Shown one piece after another: positions 18,909-27,251 of a DNA stretch of 64,000 nt (positions within the stretch are counted from its first letter, which is position 1; the number at the start of each line of letters is the position of its first letter). The stretch comes from an uncultured Ruminococcus sp. GTDB lineage: Bacteria; Bacillota; Clostridia; Monoglobales; Monoglobaceae. The DNA is taken from positions 1 to 64,000 of the forward strand of contig CACXES010000041.1 of the NCBI GenBank assembly GCA_902766745.1, given 5' to 3'. The position numbers and the translations under genes are program-made. The notes beneath the pieces are model-generated. The model was not told where the DNA came from. It saw only the letters and a program-made list of their open reading frames with translations, and ran no database searches.

Positions 18909-19646
18909 ACATCAAACCATCCTTTCTGTTCCGTATTTAAGAAATTGTCTACCGAAATCTAAGTATTTGTCTGCCAAAATTTCTTATCGGCAATAGCTGT
19001 TTTGCAGCACAAAATATAAGCCGGCATATTTAACGCCCTCTTATACAAATATTCGGTTTTACACATCTGTCGGTAATTTTAGGAAAATCAGATACATTCC
19101 GTATCACGGATGGCAAAATGAGCCTTACAAGTCAGAACCTACAAGATAAGCATATTGCACGGCAAAGAGTGCCGATATATTAAGCATTATAGCCAATATA
19201 TTAAGCCTTATATTGTAAGCAAAGGCGCAAAGCAAACTGCCGCAGAAAAGAACATGCGGCATACCGTCCGTAATGTACCGGTACAATGTCTGCTTCGCCC
19301 GCAATTATCACAGCTATCCACTCTGCCCACCTCACTTATTTTTGTAATAAATAATAATTTTAATTCTCGAAAATCCGAAAATAATTAAATCGCAGAAACG
19401 CACGCATAGGAGGCGTGAGTAAATCTGTACTCGGGTTATATTTTCGAATAAAATTCCGATTATTATTATAATAACACAGTGAGATTAAATCCGCAAGTAT
19501 TTTTTTAAAAAATTTAGATTTTCAGTTAAATGACACCAAGTGCATATTGATTATATTCAGATTATAAGCGAATACAGAGAATCCACGAAAATTTTCGCTT
19601 ATTTTCCTTTTGATGTGGAATAAATATCCAAGCATACAAATTTGCC

Positions 19647-19670
19647 GACAAAAATATTTATATATTTGTC
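19647..19670. repeat. Imperfect palindrome upstream of the GT2 promoter
   Basis: GACAAA and TTTGTC form the ends of a 24-base A/T-rich inverted repeat, 22 bases before the -35 element of the next gene. It is a possible operator. Confidence 0.4.
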
Positions 19671-19692
19671 ATATTAATGTAATCTTTTGGGG

Positions 19693-19721
19693 TTGCAAAG
19701 AGGTGCGATTTGTATTATAAT
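19693..19721 (+). promoter_or_regulatory. Promoter of the GT2-glmS unit
   Basis: TTGCAA, exactly 17 bases, then TATAAT, about 46 bases before the GTG start codon. Confidence 0.75.
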
Positions 19722-19767
19722 AATATGGGTTTGCATAATCGTATAAAAATCGGACAGGGGTGAGTAG

Positions 19768-20940
19768 GTGGAAACATACATTACGTTTGCAGCTGTTGAT
19801 ATTTTTTTAACTGCTTCGATTCTATTCGGGATGTATTATCTCGCAACAGCGATTTTTTCACTTATAACCGTGAATTTTCCGATACCGGAACACCGAAATT
19901 ACAAATTCGCCGTTGCTATACCCGCTCACAACGAGGAAAAGGTCATAAGTCGGTTGATAAAGAGTATACGCACATGCGACTATCCCCAAGACTGCATCGA
20001 GATTTTTATTGCAGCGGACGAATGCAGTGACAGAACCGCTCTCTTTGGCGAGAAATGCGGTGCGCATGTTTTGAGCAGGAATACGTCGACCTGTAAGGGT
20101 GATGCCCTCGGCGACTTATTTGAATTTATTGAAAACAGCGATTTTGATTATGAATATGTGGCTGTGTTCGATGCGGATAACATAGTCGGAAAACACTTCT
20201 TTTCCGAGATGTCAGATAAGCTTTCTATGGGACATCGTGCAGTACAGGGATATGTGGATTCAAGTAATTCGAACATATCATGGGTGGCAAACGCCCACTC
20301 GGTATGGTACTGGATAACAAATTGCACCATGCAAACGGGAAGAGATCGCTTATCCCTCGGCTGTCGGCTTGACGGAACCGGATTTGCGCTGGAGCGCTCC
20401 CTTTTGAAGGAAATACCGTGGAAAACAATCACAATGGCAGAGGACAGGGAGTACACATGTATGCTCGCCGAATCCGACATAAAGATTGCTTACTGCGAAA
20501 CTGCGGTTGTTTATGACGAAAAGCCCGTTACGTTTTCCGACTCGGTTGGGCAGAGGATAAGATGGTCAAAGGGTGCAAGTGACGTTCAGGGCAAATATGG
20601 TCTGAGGCTGCTCGGCAAACTCAAATTTAACGCTTTTATGGGACTTTGGTACGAAGTTTTTTCGTTTTTGTCCTATAATATAACACTTTTTTCGATATTG
20701 TTCGGTATCGGAACAATATGGCAGACTGCCGTCGGCAAGTCAACGGGATATTTTTATCTTATTGCAAATATAATAGTTATTATGGCGGCGCTTATAAAAG
20801 ATAAAAAAACAGATAAAAAAATTATGCTCAATCTTTTTGGGTTTATACTTTATATGGTAAGCTGGCTTCCGATTGGATTCTTTGCATTATTCGGAAAAAA
20901 TCGGGGTTGGTATCACACAGGACACGGAGACAGAGTATGA
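19768..20940 (+). CDS. Membrane GT2-family glycosyltransferase
   Basis: A 390-residue processive-type family 2 glycosyltransferase. It has one N-terminal membrane helix, the donor-binding AIPAHNEE near 51, DADN near 134, TGFALE and EDREYT in the acceptor region, then QRIRW (the QxxRW motif) and two or three C-terminal membrane helices. It should transfer an activated sugar to a lipid or growing glycan at the inner face of the membrane. Translation starts at GTG 19768 with GGGGTGAG before it. It is followed after 34 bases by glmS, which makes glucosamine-6-phosphate, so an amino-sugar surface polymer is a fair guess. Confidence 0.9.
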   Translation: METYITFAAVDIFLTASILFGMYYLATAIFSLITVNFPIPEHRNYKFAVAIPAHNEEKVISRLIKSIRTCDYPQDCIEIFIAADECSDRTALFGEKCGAHVLSRNTSTCKGDALGDLFEFIENSDFDYEYVAVFDADNIVGKHFFSEMSDKLSMGHRAVQGYVDSSNSNISWVANAHSVWYWITNCTMQTGRDRLSLGCRLDGTGFALERSLLKEIPWKTITMAEDREYTCMLAESDIKIAYCETAVVYDEKPVTFSDSVGQRIRWSKGASDVQGKYGLRLLGKLKFNAFMGLWYEVFSFLSYNITLFSILFGIGTIWQTAVGKSTGYFYLIANIIVIMAALIKDKKTDKKIMLNLFGFILYMVSWLPIGFFALFGKNRGWYHTGHGDRV

Positions 20941-20974
20941 TTATGACTGTCTCAGTCACGAAGGAGGTATATTT

Positions 20975-22801
20975 ATGTGTGGTATAGTTGGATATGTAGG
21001 TAAAAAGCAAGCTGTTCCCATACTGCTTGACGGACTTTCTAAGCTGGAATACAGAGGTTATGACTCTGCCGGAATCGCTGTTATGCAAAACGGAGAGATT
21101 AGTATAAGAAAATCCAAGGGACGTCTCGCAGTGCTTAGAGAGAAGCTTGAAGCGGGCAACCCGATCAGCGGTGTTATGGGAATAGGACATACTCGCTGGG
21201 CAACCCACGGTGAGCCGTCGGATACAAATTCTCATCCGCATCTCAGTCGTTCGGGACGCTTTGCGGTTGTTCACAACGGTATCATAGAAAATTATATAAA
21301 GCTTCGGCAGCGTCTAACCGAAAAGGGTTTTGAGTTTATTTCCGAAACTGACACCGAGGTTATTGCTCATATGGTTGAATACTATTACAACGGCAACATA
21401 ATCGAAACCGTCGCAAAGGTAACGGAAAGACTCGAAGGCTCATATGCTCTCGGAATACTTTGTGCGGATATGCCTGATACGTTTGTTGCCGTTCGCAAGG
21501 AGAGCCCCCTGATCGTCGGAATCGGTGAGGGAGAAAACTTTATTGCTTCGGATATACCGGCAATACTCAGCCATACAAGAGATGTTTATTTCCTTGAAAA
21601 CAACGAAATAGTTATGCTTTCGGCAGATAAGGTAGATGTATACAATCTTGATGGAGAGATAATTGAAAAAAATCCATTCCATGTAGACTGGGATATTTCT
21701 GCGGCAGAAAAGGGCGGATACGAGCATTTTATGTTCAAAGAAATTATGGAACAGCCCAATGTAATTCGCGATACAATACAGCCCCGTATACGCAATGGGA
21801 AAATTGTTCTTGACGATATTTCACTTACTGCTGACTATATTAAGGGTATAAATAAAATTTATATTGTTGCTTGCGGCAGCGCATATCATGTGGGCGTTGT
21901 CGGAAAGTATATCATCGAGGGAATTAACCGCATACCGGTGGAGGTTGCCGTTGCGTCGGAATTCAGATATATGAATCCTGTTGTTGACGACAAGACACTG
22001 ACTGTTGTAATAAGCCAGTCCGGAGAGACGGCCGATACTATCGCAGCTATGCGTGAAGCAAAACGACTCGGCTCGCGTACATTCGCTATTGTAAATGTTG
22101 TCGGAAGCGCAATTGCTCGTGAGGCGGATGATGTGCTTTATACATGGGCCGGCCCCGAAATCTCTGTTGCTACCACAAAAGCCTACAGTACACAGCTTAC
22201 CGCAATATATCTTTTATCGCTGTATATAGCTCAGGAGCTTGAACAGCTTGATGATGAACAGTTTCGTATGCATATAGAAACGCTGGAGGCTCTTCCGGAT
22301 AATATTGCCAAGATTCTTGATAATAAAGGTGAAATTCAATACGCCGCATCGCAGTATTATAACGCAAAAAGCGTATTTTTCCTCGGTCGAACGTTAGACT
22401 ATGCAGTAGCTCTTGAAGGTTCGCTTAAGCTTAAGGAAATTTCATATATACACTCCGAAGCGTACGCTGCAGGAGAACTGAAGCACGGAACCATTGCGCT
22501 TATAGAAGACGGTACGGTTGTTGTTGCTTTATGTACTGTAAAAAAGCTTTTCGAAAAGATGCTGAGCAATATTAAAGAGGTAAAGGCAAGGGGAGCTGTT
22601 GTCATAGCGATAGCGGAAGAGGGTCATACCGAAATCGAAAAAGAGGCGGATCATGTAATCTATATTCCTAAATGCGGAGAGCTTGCCATCCCTTCCGAAA
22701 CCGTCGTGCCTTTGCAGCTTTTTGCGTATTACATTGCATCGCTTAAGGGACTTGATATCGATAAGCCGAGAAATCTCGCAAAGTCTGTTACTGTTGAATA
22801 A
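20975..22801 (+). CDS. glmS: Glutamine-fructose-6-phosphate aminotransferase
   Basis: This enzyme makes glucosamine-6-phosphate for peptidoglycan from fructose-6-phosphate and glutamine. The start at 20975 gives MCGIVGY, placing the catalytic Cys at position 2, with AAGGAGG upstream. The glutaminase half contains HTRWATHG, and two SIS sugar-isomerase domains follow (SQSGETADT near 350). It ends in the usual AKSVTVE. The 608-residue length is normal. No glmS ribozyme fits in the 34 bases before the start. A hairpin follows the stop. Confidence 0.97.
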   Translation: MCGIVGYVGKKQAVPILLDGLSKLEYRGYDSAGIAVMQNGEISIRKSKGRLAVLREKLEAGNPISGVMGIGHTRWATHGEPSDTNSHPHLSRSGRFAVVHNGIIENYIKLRQRLTEKGFEFISETDTEVIAHMVEYYYNGNIIETVAKVTERLEGSYALGILCADMPDTFVAVRKESPLIVGIGEGENFIASDIPAILSHTRDVYFLENNEIVMLSADKVDVYNLDGEIIEKNPFHVDWDISAAEKGGYEHFMFKEIMEQPNVIRDTIQPRIRNGKIVLDDISLTADYIKGINKIYIVACGSAYHVGVVGKYIIEGINRIPVEVAVASEFRYMNPVVDDKTLTVVISQSGETADTIAAMREAKRLGSRTFAIVNVVGSAIAREADDVLYTWAGPEISVATTKAYSTQLTAIYLLSLYIAQELEQLDDEQFRMHIETLEALPDNIAKILDNKGEIQYAASQYYNAKSVFFLGRTLDYAVALEGSLKLKEISYIHSEAYAAGELKHGTIALIEDGTVVVALCTVKKLFEKMLSNIKEVKARGAVVIAIAEEGHTEIEKEADHVIYIPKCGELAIPSETVVPLQLFAYYIASLKGLDIDKPRNLAKSVTVE

Positions 22802-22818
22802 ATTTAATTCTATAATAA

Positions 22819-22843
22819 ATGGCGTCCATTTTCGGACGCCATT
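22819..22843 (+). terminator. Terminator of glmS
   Basis: ATGGCGTCC and GGACGCCAT form a perfect 9-bp stem with a seven-base loop; the T-run after it is short. Confidence 0.65.
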
Positions 22844-22893
22844 TATCAGTATGTCTTTTTCATCCATATATTTTGTATTCTCTGCTTACAAAT

Positions 22894-23060
22894 AAAGTGC
22901 AAAATAACAAACGAAAGTCTTGCACGCCATGGACATTATGACATATCCGTGACATACAAGACCTTGCACTTAATATGATTGAACAGCTGTGTACCGAACG
23001 GTACTCACAGCGGCGTGTGAGCAGGAGGCTAATCAATTAATGGTTAGCCTCCTGCTCGAT
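22894..23060 (+). ncRNA. 3' remnant of a group II intron (domains V and VI)
   Basis: A run of helices ends in what looks like intron domains V and VI. Domain V: AGC triad at 22985-22987, helix up to GTACC, GAAC tetraloop at 22996-22999, GGTAC, and a two-base TC bulge at 23005-23006. Then GTGTGAG leads into domain VI, a 14-bp stem at 23019-23057 followed by CGAT, a common intron 3' end. The usual bulged branch-point A (CCTACTC) is replaced by a C-G pair (CCTGCTC). Upstream there is only a nested 90-base stem (AAGTGCAA/TTGCACTT enclosing GTCTTG/CAAGAC) and no reverse transcriptase, so it is probably a 5'-deleted, inactive relic. Confidence 0.6.
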
Positions 23061-23074
23061 TATTTAAGGCTAAA

Positions 23075-23722
23075 TTATTCCGCATAGCTTTCTCCCGTTG
23101 TGTAGTCTATGCACACGCCGGGCTGAACATTATATACAAAAACGTTGAAGCATATCCCCTCACCGTGATCCTCGACCGAAATCGCCTCCATCTGTACACC
23201 GCGTGCGACAAGCTCAGAACCTTCAAATCTTGGCGTAACCCTGTACAGAACATGATTTTCAGTCTCTTTTACATAATCGGCAACCATATTTTCAAATGGC
23301 AGCATTCCTTCTGTATTCATATACCGAGTACCCGTTATCAGGTTAAGCTTGTTTGCGTTTTCCGCGCTAAGCTGATAGCCGATCAAATGGCATCGGTTAT
23401 AAAGATATTTTCCGTCAACAAAATCGTATTTTACCGAATGCCAGCCTGTGGGCTTAATACTTCCGATATTACCGCGTTTTTCCGTTGGCATAATTTCCGT
23501 TCCGATACAGGCATATGCAGGACCGCACCGTCCGAGTTCGTCAAGCTCACTATATCTTTCAAAAGCTTCGCTTTTGAAATCCTCTGCCGGGAATACAGGA
23601 TTATTGTTATTTACAACAGAATACGCTTCCGTACCGTTATCTGACGGAGTTGAAAAATTACATCCCGGTACCGCAATCATCATGTAGACGGCAAGAGTCA
23701 TGCTCAAAAATTTTAAAAACAT
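23075..23722 (-). CDS. Secreted DNA/RNA non-specific nuclease lipoprotein
   Basis: The start at 23722 is chosen because GGAGGAAG lies four bases before it. The signal peptide ends in lipobox AVPGC, so the enzyme is surface-anchored. The nuclease domain is of the beta-beta-alpha-metal EndA/NUC1 type: NRCHLIGYQL contains the catalytic His in the position of the usual RGHL, followed by NLITGTRYMN, where the second Asn is the metal ligand. It should degrade extracellular DNA or RNA for nutrients, competence or defence. The length of 215 residues is normal. It lies 16 bases after the gene at 23739 and is probably co-transcribed with it. Confidence 0.85.
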   Translation of the reverse strand: MFLKFLSMTLAVYMMIAVPGCNFSTPSDNGTEAYSVVNNNNPVFPAEDFKSEAFERYSELDELGRCGPAYACIGTEIMPTEKRGNIGSIKPTGWHSVKYDFVDGKYLYNRCHLIGYQLSAENANKLNLITGTRYMNTEGMLPFENMVADYVKETENHVLYRVTPRFEGSELVARGVQMEAISVEDHGEGICFNVFVYNVQPGVCIDYTTGESYAE

Positions 23723-23738
23723 TTTTCTTCCTCCAAAA

Positions 23739-24155
23739 TTATTTTGCATTGATCTTCTCATATACATTTACCGTTATTTTATCATGGGATTTTCCGGTCA
23801 ATTCATAGGATTCGGTAAGGGAAAACATAGATAAATCCGCATCAAATTTAAAATCTGACGGATAACGTCGATTCCAGCAATAGACAATCAGCCTATCGAT
23901 TTTATTAATATCCTGCGACAACCCCACATTTTCTGCGAAGCAAATATCGTCTTTGCCCGCCGTTTCCAAGAAATATTTACTTTCCGAGTAATTTATACTT
24001 GCCTGTTTGAAAAGCTGCACCGAAAATTCGTTTATGCGTATAGCTTTATCGCCTGCATTCTTTGCCAAATCTCTCAGCACAGCCTCATCCCGACTTACAC
24101 GTCGATTATTGAAAAGCATTCCGCCATTGTCATCTATGCATACAGCAACAGTCAT
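23739..24155 (-). CDS. Conserved protein of unknown function
   Basis: A soluble 138-residue protein. The N-terminus reads VAVCIDDNGGMLFNNRR, followed by DEAVLRDL and later YCWNRRYPSDFKFD and SHDKITVNVYEK. This pattern matches a family I have seen as short Firmicutes proteins, sometimes labelled ribonuclease Z without basis. No metallo-beta-lactamase motif is present, so that label is not used. It precedes the secreted nuclease gene in the same direction. No function can be assigned. Confidence 0.75.
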   Translation of the reverse strand: MTVAVCIDDNGGMLFNNRRVSRDEAVLRDLAKNAGDKAIRINEFSVQLFKQASINYSESKYFLETAGKDDICFAENVGLSQDINKIDRLIVYCWNRRYPSDFKFDADLSMFSLTESYELTGKSHDKITVNVYEKINAK

Positions 24156-24186
24156 TGAAGTAACCTCCGTTACAACTGAATATTAG

Positions 24187-24987
24187 CTATTCTCCGTAAT
24201 AAAACGGCTTTCCGATAAATCCGCTTTGTCTGAAGGCTTTATACTCATTTCTTATTATATAGTCTATGTACGATTCGACCATCAGTGCCGTAAGTCGATA
24301 GCCGGCAACATTCATATGACCGCCGACAAAATATCTGTCATAAAATTCTTGGTCGTAATCAGGCGCATATTTTCTGAAATCCAGAACATAGCAGTTTGAA
24401 AATTTTTCGGCGATATCACTTATAAGCTTTGCGTGAAGATCGTATAACTCGGCTCTTTTTGCGTCATCAGTATGACTTTTGGGCATCGTCATAAGAAAAA
24501 ACTTTGCATGAGGTTCTATTTCTTTATATTTACTGATAATTCCACCGTACCAGCCGGCAAAATTCGGCTTATTCCGGGTATAATCGGCAGGATTAATATC
24601 ATCTGCACATCCGAGCTCATATGAATTACCGAGTATCCCCGATACATCGTTTACTCCGAGAGCAATTATATATGCCTGACACGCTTTTTCTCTTGACCAA
24701 AAACCCTGTGCTTCTGCAAATTCCTCCATATATTCTCTTGCGGACATTCCGCCACGCGAAAAGTTATATACCTCGCAGCCGGCGTCTCTCGCTATAAACT
24801 GACCCCACGAGTACTCAAAATAATCATGATATCCGCGCTTGCCAAGCTCAAGGGACTCCAGCTCTCCTGAAGAAAGACTGTCTCCTATACATCCTATCTT
24901 TCTGAAAATTGAGCAAAAGCCTCCGTTTGAGACAATATTATCAAGAGGCTTTTCTCCCGGTACCGACATATATATTCTTTTATCCAT
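24187..24987 (-). CDS. SGNH/GDSL-family hydrolase
   Basis: A 266-residue esterase-like protein. Block I is CIGDSLSSGE with the catalytic Ser, block III is ALGVNDVSG, and the C-terminal GGHMNVAGY supplies His. These enzymes cleave acyl esters on lipids or glycans. I use the ATG at 24987 (GGAG 9 to 11 bases before); a longer frame to 25065 would start inside the promoter, so its hydrophobic leader is not translated and the enzyme is cytoplasmic. The closest relatives I know are annotated only as SGNH/GDSL hydrolase. Confidence 0.88.
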   Translation of the reverse strand: MDKRIYMSVPGEKPLDNIVSNGGFCSIFRKIGCIGDSLSSGELESLELGKRGYHDYFEYSWGQFIARDAGCEVYNFSRGGMSAREYMEEFAEAQGFWSREKACQAYIIALGVNDVSGILGNSYELGCADDINPADYTRNKPNFAGWYGGIISKYKEIEPHAKFFLMTMPKSHTDDAKRAELYDLHAKLISDIAEKFSNCYVLDFRKYAPDYDQEFYDRYFVGGHMNVAGYRLTALMVESYIDYIIRNEYKAFRQSGFIGKPFYYGE

Positions 24988-25036
24988 TTTACTCGCTCCT
25001 TTTAACTGCGTAAACAGCAATATTATTTCAAATATC

Positions 25037-25065
25037 AGTATACAGCATTTGTTTTTCATTGTCAA
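25037..25065 (-). promoter_or_regulatory. Promoter of the GDSL hydrolase gene
   Basis: On the minus strand TTGACA (25060-25065), 17 bases and TATACT (25037-25042), 50 bases before the start. The exact -35 shows that the upstream in-frame ATG cannot be the start. Confidence 0.8.
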
Positions 25066-25143
25066 GGCGTATTTCCCATAATTTATTAGAACCGGCTTTC
25101 GACAACGAGGATGTAAAATGTTTTGGAAACGTCACGCAAAGTA

Positions 25144-25172
25144 TTGTATTTTAGAGGTGTATGTGGTATACT
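25144..25172 (+). promoter_or_regulatory. Promoter of the M42 peptidase operon
   Basis: TTGTAT, 17 bases, TATACT, 35 bases before the ATG at 25208. Confidence 0.65.
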
Positions 25173-25207
25173 TAAGGAAAAGACTTCTGCTGAATAAAGG
25201 TGAAGAT

Positions 25208-26266
25208 ATGGAGAATATAAGCATGGCGGAAAATAGCATGACAGATAAAGACACAAAAAGAATTATGCAAGTGGTCGAAAGGCTGACCTCTTTGTTTGGA
25301 ATAAGCTCTGATGAAGGCAGTGTATGCGATTGCCTCATACATGAATTCGGTATTTTATTCGACAGTACCGAAATTGATTCAAACGGAAATTTTATCGGCA
25401 AAATTTCTTCCGAATATAAAGATGCCAAAACGCTTTTGATCGAAGCGCATATGGACAGGGTAGGACTTATGGTAACGCACATTACTGACGAGGGACGTAT
25501 TAAATTTACTGCTCTCGGCGGAATTGACACAAGAATTCTTCCGTACTCACGGGTTATTTTTGACAACGAAAGTCATTTGACGGGAGTTATTATGCAAGAA
25601 GAAAACAGCGACAGTTCCGAGATTGATAAGATGTATATATTTACGGGTAACTCCAAGGCTGAGCTTGACGGTGTGCTATACGTTGGAGACAGGGCGGTTT
25701 TAAAATCAGAATTTAAGCCTTTGTGCGGCGGTGAAATATCAAGCGGTGCTCTTGATAACCGAGCCGGGATTGCGGCTGTTATATGCGCGCTCGAAACACT
25801 TGACCGCACTAAGCCTGCATATAATTTAACCGTCTTATTTTCGACGGAGGAGGAGCTTGGGCTTCACGGAGGCTATACGGGAAGCAAAAGCCTTGCCGCC
25901 GATGCAGCAATTATTGTTGATGTGACTCACGGAAAAACGGCGGACACAAAAGATATGACGAATGTATTTCCTTTAGGCTGCGGAGCGGTTATCTGCCGAG
26001 GACCGAATCTTCACTATCAAATGACAAAGCGTTTGCTTACTGTCGCGGACAAAAATAACATAACAAACACGATAGAGGTTGCTTCATCCCACAGCGGTAC
26101 AACCGCATGGGCAATACAAACATCCGGCATGGGAATACCGTCAATGCTGATTTCAATTCCGTTAAAATATATGCACACAAATGTCGAGGTAGCCGAATTA
26201 AGTGATATTAAAGCGGTTTCGGATTTGATATCCGCAGTTATAAGGGAGGGAACTGTAATTGATTGA
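25208..26266 (+). CDS. M42-family metallo-aminopeptidase, apparently intact
   Basis: A 352-residue member of the M42 (FrvX/TET) aminopeptidases, which form hollow tetrahedral dodecamers that trim peptides. Metal and catalytic positions are visible: EAHMDRVG, SGALDNRAG (Asp ligand), STEEELGLHG (catalytic Glu-Glu), DVTHG and a C-terminal YMHTNVE (His ligand). The ATG at 25208 has AAAGGTGAAG before it and lies downstream of the promoter; the longer open frame from 25118 does not. It overlaps the next M42-like gene by eight bases, the first of three paralogues in a row. Confidence 0.92.
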   Translation: MENISMAENSMTDKDTKRIMQVVERLTSLFGISSDEGSVCDCLIHEFGILFDSTEIDSNGNFIGKISSEYKDAKTLLIEAHMDRVGLMVTHITDEGRIKFTALGGIDTRILPYSRVIFDNESHLTGVIMQEENSDSSEIDKMYIFTGNSKAELDGVLYVGDRAVLKSEFKPLCGGEISSGALDNRAGIAAVICALETLDRTKPAYNLTVLFSTEEELGLHGGYTGSKSLAADAAIIVDVTHGKTADTKDMTNVFPLGCGAVICRGPNLHYQMTKRLLTVADKNNITNTIEVASSHSGTTAWAIQTSGMGIPSMLISIPLKYMHTNVEVAELSDIKAVSDLISAVIREGTVID

Positions 26267-27251
26267 TATATTATCTGAAATAAACGGCGTCTCCGGGGCA
26301 GAGTGCAAGGTAAGTGAGTATATAAAAGAAATGCTCGACGGCGTTGGATTTGATATTACGGAAGATGGCATGGGCAATTTATTTGTCTGCTCCGAAAAAG
26401 TCGAAAATGCATCGACCGTTGTTTTGTCAGCTCATATGGACGAGGCGGGCTTTATAATAACTGCCGTGACGGATGACGGCTACCTGAAATTCGATACAAT
26501 AGGAGAAATACCGGCAGCATCGCTGCTTTCAAAGCGTGTATCGGTCGAAGGAGTTCCCGGAATAATTTCGGCAAAGGCTGTTCATTTGCTGAGCAAGGAG
26601 GATAGAAATACCCCGGTAAAGATCGAGGACCTATTTATTGATATAGGAGCGGCATCATACGCAGATGCAATATCACGTGTCAAACCCGGAGATTATTGCA
26701 GCTTTGACAATGATTTCTACCGTTTAGGATACGATTATATATCAAATAAGGCATTGAGTGACAGAAGCGGATGTGAAATTCTGCTTGATATACTGAAAAA
26801 TATTGATACCAAGAACATAAACATAACTGCTATATTTACAACCCAAAAAAATGTTTCATCAAGAGGGATGAAAACCGCATTGCATTCGATTAAAGATGCA
26901 GATTTGGCTATTGTATTCGACTGTGTTGAGGTTCGCGAAAAGGAGTTGTTTGAATACGATATAATGGTTTTGATGCCAAACATTTCGACTGACCCAAGAT
27001 GCAGTGAATATGCAAAAAAACTTATTTCGGCAGCAGAGTGTTGTGGGATAAAATGCAAAATTGAAGCTGCCGATTGCATAACAGATGCTGATATATTTAT
27101 AAATGAACGCCCTTATATTCCGGCGATTATTGCCGCCGTACCGTGCCTAAACAAAAATACTCCGTCTGAAATAATAAAACAGAGAAGTATAAGTGCGGCA
27201 GTAAAGGGAGTGCTAAAACTTACGGAGGGGTTAAAAAATGGAATACTATAA
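26259..27251 (+). CDS. M42-like protein with altered catalytic residues
   Basis: A 330-residue paralogue of the preceding peptidase. SAHMDEAGF and ALSDRSG keep the first His and the Asp, but the catalytic Glu-Glu position reads TQKNVSSRG instead of the usual TxQEEVGxRG, and the C-terminal His ligand region (YMH) is replaced by NKNTPSE. It is therefore likely inactive as a peptidase, perhaps a structural or regulatory subunit of a mixed complex. It overlaps both neighbours (8 and 14 bases), so the three genes are translationally coupled. Loss of catalysis is inferred from motif loss only. Confidence 0.82.
   Translation: MIDILSEINGVSGAECKVSEYIKEMLDGVGFDITEDGMGNLFVCSEKVENASTVVLSAHMDEAGFIITAVTDDGYLKFDTIGEIPAASLLSKRVSVEGVPGIISAKAVHLLSKEDRNTPVKIEDLFIDIGAASYADAISRVKPGDYCSFDNDFYRLGYDYISNKALSDRSGCEILLDILKNIDTKNINITAIFTTQKNVSSRGMKTALHSIKDADLAIVFDCVEVREKELFEYDIMVLMPNISTDPRCSEYAKKLISAAECCGIKCKIEAADCITDADIFINERPYIPAIIAAVPCLNKNTPSEIIKQRSISAAVKGVLKLTEGLKNGIL

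Larger units (their letters stand above)
18909..19767. other. 859-bp stretch with no convincing gene
   Basis: Between the divergent mgtE and glycosyltransferase genes I find no protein gene with a ribosome binding site. It holds several hairpins (for example GCCGCA/TGCGGC at 19239-19261), a repeated GCTTAATATAT-type unit near 19175-19206 on the minus strand, an imperfect palindrome at 19647-19670 and the glycosyltransferase promoter at 19693-19721. A long structured mgtE leader is possible. Confidence 0.5.

Noticed and set aside
19155-19388. Small gene in the mgtE leader
   Set aside because: The 77-codon frame has no ribosome binding site, and its composition is that of noncoding sequence.
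19366-19396. A further MITE end (AAATCCGAAAATAATT)
   Set aside because: Only about 15 bases match and no second end or internal sequence is present, so it may be chance.
18909-19480. M-box riboswitch before mgtE
   Set aside because: A GCCTCCTAT word and a GTGAGG word occur, but not in the order or context of the M-box core, so I kept it only as an open finding.
20941-20974. glmS ribozyme upstream of glmS
   Set aside because: Only 34 bases separate the glycosyltransferase stop and the glmS start, too short for the ribozyme, and the conserved core is not seen inside the preceding gene.
23739-24155. Ribonuclease Z
   Set aside because: The family is sometimes so labelled, but the metallo-beta-lactamase HxHxDH motif is absent.
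24988-25065. Signal peptide for the GDSL hydrolase
   Set aside because: The hydrophobic in-frame stretch overlaps the TTGACA/TATACT promoter and so is not transcribed as coding sequence.
25118-25207. Longer start for the first M42 peptidase
   Set aside because: It would begin upstream of the promoter -35 and -10 elements and lacks a ribosome binding site.
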